Source: an uncultured Parabacteroides sp.
GTDB taxonomy: Bacteria; Bacteroidota; Bacteroidia; Bacteroidales; Tannerellaceae
DNA: 8,628 nt
Direction of reading: 5' to 3'
Assembly (NCBI GenBank): GCA_934718155.1
Contig: CAKUZF010000061.1
Location: 1-8,628 of the forward strand
Under the pieces are notes generated by a model that saw only the letters and a program-made list of their open reading frames with translations, searched no databases and was not told where the DNA came from. The position numbers and the translations under genes are program-made. Positions 4,929 through 8,628 of this stretch are shown here, one piece after another. Numbering within the stretch: position 1 is the stretch's first letter; every line of letters starts with the position of its first letter.

Positions 4929-6158
4929 TCAGAAGAAGAGGTAGGCCATCGCGATGGCCGCGAGTGCGCCCACGAAATCGGCCAGCAAGGCACACTGCAC
5001 CGTGTAGCGTGTGTTGCGCACGCCTACGCTGCCATAATAGAGGGCAACGACATAGAAGGTCGTGTCGCAAGAGCCTTGCACGATAGCAGCCAAGCGGCCT
5101 ATAAACGAATCGGCACCATAGGTGTTCATTGCGTCGAGCATCATTCCCCGCGATCCGCTGCCACTGAGCGGCTTCATGAGCATCGTGGGCAACGCCTCGA
5201 CAAAATCGGTGTTCAGCCCGATGGCCGACAAGCTGTATCTTACGCCATCGATCAGGAAATCCATCGCTCCCGAGGCACGAAACACGCCGATGGCCACCAA
5301 GATGGCCACCAGATAGGGAATGATGGTGATCGCCGTCTGGAATCCCTCTTTCGCCCCTTCAATAAAGGCATCGTAGACGTTGATGCGCTTACGCACGCCG
5401 CTCCAGATGAAGCCACACATGATGGTGAAAAGAAGCGTGTTGGCAAACACGGTGGAATAGAGCGACACTTGCTCTTGCTCCATGGATTGGAACAGCAGGA
5501 TCAGCCCGCCGATCAACAGCCCCATGCTTCCGAAGAAAAGCAACAGATTGCGTTGCCAAATGCGGATGCCCTGCCGAAAGCAAACGGCCAGGATCGCGAC
5601 CAGCGTAGAGGTGAAAGTGGTCAGCATGATGGGGAGAAAGACGTCCGAAGGATTGGCCGCCCCCAATTGCGCCCGATACATCATGATGCTGATGGGGATC
5701 AAGGTCAAGCCGGAGGCGTTGATGCAAAGAAACATCACCATCGAGTTGCTGGCCTGCTCCTTGTCGGGGTTTAGCTCCTGGAGCTGCTGCATGGCTTTCA
5801 GTCCCATCGGAGTGGCGGCATTGTCAAGCCCCAGCAGGTTAGCGGATAGGTTCATGAAGATAGAGCCCGTCACGGGGTGATCCTTCGGGATCTCGGGGAA
5901 AAGCTTGCTGAACACAGGGGCCGCCCAGCGGGCGAAAGCCTGAATCACGCCTCCCCGCTCGCCAATCTTCATGATGCCCAACCAGAGCGACAGAATGCCG
6001 GTCAACCCGAGCGAGATCTCGAAAGCCGTCTTGGCCGTGCTAAACGAACTGTTGATAATCTCCGTAAACACCGTGGCGTCGCCGCCAAAAACCAGTCGTC
6101 CCATTGCCACTACGAAGGCAATCAGGAAAAATGCGATCCAAATATAATTGAGTACCAT
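4929..6158 (-). CDS. SpmA-SpmB fusion, nucleoside-recognition (Gate) domain membrane protein
   Basis: A 409-residue polytopic inner-membrane protein made of two fused halves. The N-terminal half resembles SpmA: membrane segments around 4-24 and 45-62, then the Gate-domain signature NLLGLDNAATPMGLKAM (107-123). The C-terminal half resembles SpmB: a second Gate domain from about 265 with KPLSGSGSRGMMLDAM (329-344) and GSCDTTFYVVALYYGSVG (362-379). In Bacillus, spmA and spmB are separate genes affecting spore-core dehydration. Bacteroidales do not sporulate, so the role here must differ; family relationships suggest transport or gating of a small solute, but the substrate is unknown. ATG 6158 opens a hydrophobic helix and fits the family start. 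It is monocistronic, convergent with manC and divergent from the dehydrogenase operon, with only 99 bases between start codons. Confidence 0.88.
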   Translation of the reverse strand: MVLNYIWIAFFLIAFVVAMGRLVFGGDATVFTEIINSSFSTAKTAFEISLGLTGILSLWLGIMKIGERGGVIQAFARWAAPVFSKLFPEIPKDHPVTGSIFMNLSANLLGLDNAATPMGLKAMQQLQELNPDKEQASNSMVMFLCINASGLTLIPISIMMYRAQLGAANPSDVFLPIMLTTFTSTLVAILAVCFRQGIRIWQRNLLLFFGSMGLLIGGLILLFQSMEQEQVSLYSTVFANTLLFTIMCGFIWSGVRKRINVYDAFIEGAKEGFQTAITIIPYLVAILVAIGVFRASGAMDFLIDGVRYSLSAIGLNTDFVEALPTMLMKPLSGSGSRGMMLDAMNTYGADSFIGRLAAIVQGSCDTTFYVVALYYGSVGVRNTRYTVQCALLADFVGALAAIAMAYLFF

Positions 6159-6191
6159 GTTCCTTCAGTTAGTTTTAATGATATGCTTGGA

Positions 6192-6199
6192 CAAAAATA
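6192..6199 (-). promoter_or_regulatory. candidate -7 box for the SpmA-SpmB gene
   Basis: On the minus strand TATTTTTG matches TAnnTTTG, 33 bases before the ATG at 6158. No recognisable -33 TTTG is present at standard spacing. It overlaps the region where the divergent operon's upstream promoter contacts would fall. Confidence 0.4.
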
Positions 6200-6222
6200 G
6201 GCATAATTTAGCAATTCATTTG

Positions 6223-6230
6223 TATTTTTG
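6223..6230 (+). promoter_or_regulatory. candidate -7 box for the dehydrogenase-alkD-LOG operon
   Basis: TATTTTTG matches TAnnTTTG and lies 27 bases before the ATG at 6258, leaving a leader of about 20 nt. A TTG at 6228 is in frame with the dehydrogenase but falls inside this box, so it would not be transcribed as a start codon; this supports ATG 6258. The -33 element is not recognisable. Confidence 0.5.
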
Positions 6231-6257
6231 CTCGTCGAACAACGAATAGATCAAACA

Positions 6258-7217
6258 ATGAAGATTTTAGTGACATACGATATGTTTCGGGAAGGCTTTG
6301 CCGAGCTGGAAAGTAAATATGATGTGACCTTTCCCGAAGGAAGAGACTTCACCTACGAGGAGGTCATGGAACGCATAGCAGACTACGATGTGCTCTGCTC
6401 GATGTTCAACTTCACGGTAGACAAGGCCCTGATCGACCGAGCGCCCAACTTACGCCTGGTGGCAAACTATGCCGTTGGCTACAACAACATCGACGTGGCC
6501 TACTGCTTGGAGAAGGGGATCACGGTGGCAAACACACCCGATCAGGTGACGGCCCCTACGGCCAACCTGGCCTTGTCGTTGATGCTCGACGTGGCCAGAC
6601 GTGTCACGGAATGCGATCGCAAGCTGCGCACCTTGGGAAAGGCGATGAAAGTATCCGTCATGGAGAATCTCGGCATGGGAGTCACCGGGCATACCTTGGG
6701 CATCATCGGCATGGGACGCATCGGCAAAGCGCTGGCAAAACGGGCGAATGCGTTAGGCATGGAGGTGATCTACCACAATCGCCGCCAGCTATACATCGAG
6801 GAAGAGACCAAGCTAAACGTCACCTATGCCTCGAAAGAGGAGCTCTTGGCTCAATCGGATTTCGTCTCGCTCAATGCGCCTTACACCGAGGAGACCTATC
6901 ACCTCATTGGCGAGGCTGAGCTGCGGCAAATGAAGCCTTCAGCCATCTTGATCAACACGGCTCGCGGCCCGCTGGTCGACGAGAAGGCCCTGGTCAAGGC
7001 ATTGCAAGATGGCACCATCTATGGGGCAGGCTTGGATGTGTTTGAGTTTGGCGACTATCCCTTGCCTGAGTTGCTGAAGATGGACAACGTGGTGCTCACG
7101 CCGCACATAGGCACGCAAACGACCGAGACACGCATCCTCATGGCCAAAAAGGTTAGCGACAACGTAATTGGTTTCATCGAGGGCGATCGTCCCGTATCTC
7201 GCGTATTACGTCCATGA
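6258..7217 (+). CDS. D-isomer-specific 2-hydroxyacid dehydrogenase
   Basis: A 319-residue cytoplasmic oxidoreductase that interconverts a 2-keto acid and its D-2-hydroxy acid using NAD(P)H. The Rossmann fold shows LGIIGMGRIGKALA, with GxGxxG at 151-156. The catalytic residues are Arg236 (INTARGPLVDE), Glu263 (LDVFE) and His283 (LTPHIGT). The loop after the second Rossmann strand reads IYHNRR (171-176): the usual NAD-selecting Asp is replaced by Asn followed by two Arg, which suggests NADP(H) preference, as in glyoxylate/hydroxypyruvate reductases. The substrate cannot be fixed from sequence; glyoxylate, hydroxypyruvate or another small keto acid are candidates. MKILVTYDM is the family-like start, and an in-frame TTG 30 bases upstream falls within the promoter. 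It is first in a three-gene operon, and its TGA overlaps the next ATG by four bases (ATGA). Confidence 0.88.
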   Translation: MKILVTYDMFREGFAELESKYDVTFPEGRDFTYEEVMERIADYDVLCSMFNFTVDKALIDRAPNLRLVANYAVGYNNIDVAYCLEKGITVANTPDQVTAPTANLALSLMLDVARRVTECDRKLRTLGKAMKVSVMENLGMGVTGHTLGIIGMGRIGKALAKRANALGMEVIYHNRRQLYIEEETKLNVTYASKEELLAQSDFVSLNAPYTEETYHLIGEAELRQMKPSAILINTARGPLVDEKALVKALQDGTIYGAGLDVFEFGDYPLPELLKMDNVVLTPHIGTQTTETRILMAKKVSDNVIGFIEGDRPVSRVLRP

Positions 7218-7921
7218 CAGCCGATTTCATCCTCTCCGAACTGCTCTCGCTACGTTCAGAAGCGCGTGCCGCGGGAGCTTCCCGATTCTTCAAGACCGGC
7301 AAAGGCGAATATGGCGAAGGAGATCGGTTTCTCGGCATAAGCTCCCCAGCGGTGCGTGCCGTTGCCAAGGCAAACAAAGCGATTCCTCCCGAAGAGCTAC
7401 AGCGATTGATCGAAAGCCCGTGGCACGAAGCACGGCTTTGCGCCTTCCTGATCCTGGTCTATCGCACGCAAGGCAAACGCACGCCGGAGTCCGAACGAGA
7501 GTGGGCCTATCAATTCTTCATGCGCAACACGGCGCATTGCAACAATTGGGACTTAGTGGATCTCACCTGCCGAGATGTCGTAGGAAACTACCTGCTGCAT
7601 CGAGATCGTGCGCCTCTCTACGCATTAGCGCAGAGCCAGGACCTGTGGGAACAACGCATCAGTATAGTCTCTACATGGGCCTTCATCAAAGCGGGCGAGT
7701 TTGATGATACGTTCACCTTGGTGCTCCAACTCCGCAAGCATCCCCACGATCTAATCCACAAGGCGATGGGATGGATGCTCCGGGAAATAGGTAAAAAAGA
7801 GCAATCTGCTCTGATTGATTTCTTAGAGCGACATGCTGCGTCTCTTCCGCGAACCACGCTGCGCTATGCGATCGAGCGTTTCACGGAAGCAGAACGCCAG
7901 TACTTCTTACATAAAAGATAA
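7214..7921 (+). CDS. alkD: AlkD-type DNA alkylation repair glycosylase
   Basis: A 235-residue all-helical protein of the AlkD HEAT-like-repeat family, which removes positively charged alkylated bases such as 3-methyladenine and 7-methylguanine from DNA without flipping the base into a pocket. The functional residues known from Bacillus cereus AlkD (Trp109, Asp113, Arg148, Trp187) have clear counterparts: Trp112 and Asp116 in NNWDLVDL, Arg148 in WEQRISIVST, and Trp187 in HKAMGWMLRE. Length matches the family, about 230-240 residues. The surface helices around HKAMGWMLREIGK (182-194) are also typical. The start codon overlaps the dehydrogenase stop, giving translational coupling, and the LOG gene begins one base after its stop. 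The gene appears intact. Linkage to the dehydrogenase and LOG genes might reflect metabolite- or nucleotide-damage control, but that is inference. Confidence 0.93.
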   Translation: MTADFILSELLSLRSEARAAGASRFFKTGKGEYGEGDRFLGISSPAVRAVAKANKAIPPEELQRLIESPWHEARLCAFLILVYRTQGKRTPESEREWAYQFFMRNTAHCNNWDLVDLTCRDVVGNYLLHRDRAPLYALAQSQDLWEQRISIVSTWAFIKAGEFDDTFTLVLQLRKHPHDLIHKAMGWMLREIGKKEQSALIDFLERHAASLPRTTLRYAIERFTEAERQYFLHKR

Positions 7922-7922
7922 A

Positions 7923-8528
7923 ATGGAACAAGCTACAAAGCAACATACGATTCAATCCGTATGCGTCTATTGCGCCTCAAGCACTAAAATCCCCACATGC
8001 TATTTCGAGGCCGCGCAACGATTAGGAGAATTATTAGGGGAAAAAGGGTTGCGCGTCATCAACGGGGCAGGAAACATCGGTCTAATGCGCACCGTGTCTG
8101 ATGCCACCTTAGCGGCTGGAGGCACCGTAACCGGCGTCATTCCGCATTTTATGGTCGAACAAGATTGGTATCATAAAGGTTTAACCAAGCTTATTCAAGT
8201 GGAAACAATGCATGAAAGGAAGCAGCTCATGGCTAATCTATCCGATGCGGCGATCGCCCTACCTGGAGGCTGCGGCACACTGGAAGAGTTGCTGGAAGTG
8301 ATCACCTGGAAGCAATTGGGGCTCTACACACATCCCATCGTGATCTTGAATGTCAATCGTTTCTTCGATCCACTTCTAAAGATGTTCGAGCAAGCCATCG
8401 AGGAGCAATTCATGCGCCCCCAACATGAGCGGTTGTGGGCCATAGCTGAAACGCCCGAGGAGGCCTTCCGACTCATCCAAACAGAACCCGAATGGGATCC
8501 TCGCTTACGAAAGATAGCGGCTATCTAA
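7923..8528 (+). CDS. LOG-family nucleotide 5'-monophosphate phosphoribohydrolase (TIGR00730)
   Basis: A 201-residue cytoplasmic Rossmann-like enzyme of the LOG family. Characterised members hydrolyse the N-glycosidic bond of (modified) nucleoside monophosphates, releasing base and ribose 5-phosphate, and activate cytokinins in plants. The diagnostic motif PGGCGTLEE spans 114-122, with catalytic Glu121 or Glu122. Arg99 and Lys100 lie in MHERK (96-100). The phosphate-binding loop reads NGAGNIGLMR (47-56) where many homologues have GGGxxGLMG. ATG 7923 is chosen because it sits one base after the alkD stop and directly precedes VCVYCASS; an earlier in-frame ATG at 7833 would bury 90 bases inside alkD. 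It is last in its operon, and the terminator stem begins within its final codons. The bacterial substrate is unknown; purine or pyrimidine monophosphates, or damaged nucleotides, are plausible. Confidence 0.9.
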   Translation: MEQATKQHTIQSVCVYCASSTKIPTCYFEAAQRLGELLGEKGLRVINGAGNIGLMRTVSDATLAAGGTVTGVIPHFMVEQDWYHKGLTKLIQVETMHERKQLMANLSDAAIALPGGCGTLEELLEVITWKQLGLYTHPIVILNVNRFFDPLLKMFEQAIEEQFMRPQHERLWAIAETPEEAFRLIQTEPEWDPRLRKIAAI

Positions 8529-8544
8529 TGCCGCTATTTTTTTT
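8514..8544 (+). terminator. operon terminator overlapping the LOG gene end
   Basis: ATAGCGGC (8514-8521) pairs with GCCGCTAT (8530-8537) around an 8-base loop, followed by a run of eight T (8537-8544). The 5' arm and part of the loop lie in the last five codons of the LOG gene, so terminator and coding sequence are interleaved. Confidence 0.88.
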
Positions 8545-8561
8545 GCCGAATAGCAGGCCAT

Positions 8562-8596
8562 AAAAAAAGGGCGTCAATCTTTTCAGACTGACGCCC
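8562..8596 (-). terminator. rRNA operon terminator
   Basis: On the minus strand a 12-bp stem (arms 8585-8596 and 8569-8580, one G-U pair) with a 4-base loop is followed by seven T (8562-8568). It lies just after the 5S rRNA 3' end and faces the LOG operon terminator 17 bases away. Confidence 0.92.
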
Positions 8597-8606
8597 TCCT
8601 ACCTAA

Positions 8607-8628
8607 AACGGCGGCTACCTACTCTCCC
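8607..8628 (-). rRNA. 5S ribosomal RNA, 3' end only
   Basis: Read on the minus strand, the window edge begins GGGAGAGTAGGTAGCCGCCG. This is the conserved 3' end of bacterial 5S rRNA: the GAGAGTAGG segment followed by the GCCGCC arm of the terminal helix. The rest lies outside the window. The immediately following strong terminator supports a 5S gene at the distal end of an rRNA operon. The exact 3' end is uncertain by a few bases. Confidence 0.85.

Noticed and set aside
4162..5880. Several long open frames opposite or out of frame with manC and the SpmA-SpmB gene
   Set aside because: They are charged, His/Arg/Gly-rich shadows arising from GC-rich codon third positions; none has a domain signature or its own promoter.
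6228..6257. Ten-codon N-terminal extension of the dehydrogenase from TTG 6228
   Set aside because: The TTG lies within the predicted -7 promoter box, and the family-like sequence starts at ATG 6258.
7833..7922. Thirty-codon N-terminal extension of the LOG protein from ATG 7833
   Set aside because: It would lie entirely within alkD in another frame and is not LOG-like; ATG 7923 sits one base after the alkD stop.

Overview
The window looks like a chromosomal segment of a Bacteroidales bacterium (Bacteroides/Parabacteroides-like; the genus is a guess). Four things point there: repeated TAnnTTTG promoter boxes, including one textbook TTTG-N19-TAnnTTTG promoter; a tRNA without an encoded CCA end; a secreted protein combining a TonB-type C-terminal domain with WG repeats; and a fused SpmA/SpmB membrane protein in a lineage that does not sporulate.

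Bases 1-3425 form an AT-richer, accessory-looking half. It opens with an orphan promoter and a gene-free stretch carrying two small GC-rich hairpins that resemble a dispersed intergenic repeat. Next come the C-terminal third of a Fic protein (minus strand) and, abutting it on the plus strand, what appears to be the last 25 codons of a tyrosine recombinase. A full-length DUF1016/YhcG-type PDDEXK nuclease follows. Fic, recombinase and DUF1016 genes are commonly found together in phase-variable type I restriction-modification loci of Bacteroidales, so this may be the scar of such a locus. The nuclease gene carries an in-frame three-copy, 36-bp tandem repeat whose units contain a palindrome. An exported TonB_C/WG-repeat protein closes this half.

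From 3429 the sequence becomes GC-richer and core-like. A tRNA-Leu(CAA) on the minus strand has a strong promoter and terminator. Divergent from it is manC (GDP-mannose synthesis), ending at a clear terminator. The minus-strand SpmA-SpmB fusion protein is divergent from a compact three-gene plus-strand operon: an NAD(P)-dependent 2-hydroxyacid dehydrogenase, an AlkD-type DNA glycosylase (4-bp overlap) and a LOG-family nucleotide phosphoribohydrolase (1-bp gap). That operon ends at a terminator overlapping its last codons, facing the terminator of an rRNA operon whose 5S 3' end enters the window on the minus strand.

The genes fall into separate transcription units, not one pathway. The most interesting parts are the rearranged Fic/recombinase/nuclease region, the palindromic tandem repeat inside the nuclease, and the grouping of alkyl-base repair with a nucleotide-cleaving enzyme and an oxidoreductase. 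I found no CRISPR array, intact insertion sequence or convincing wholly new system.
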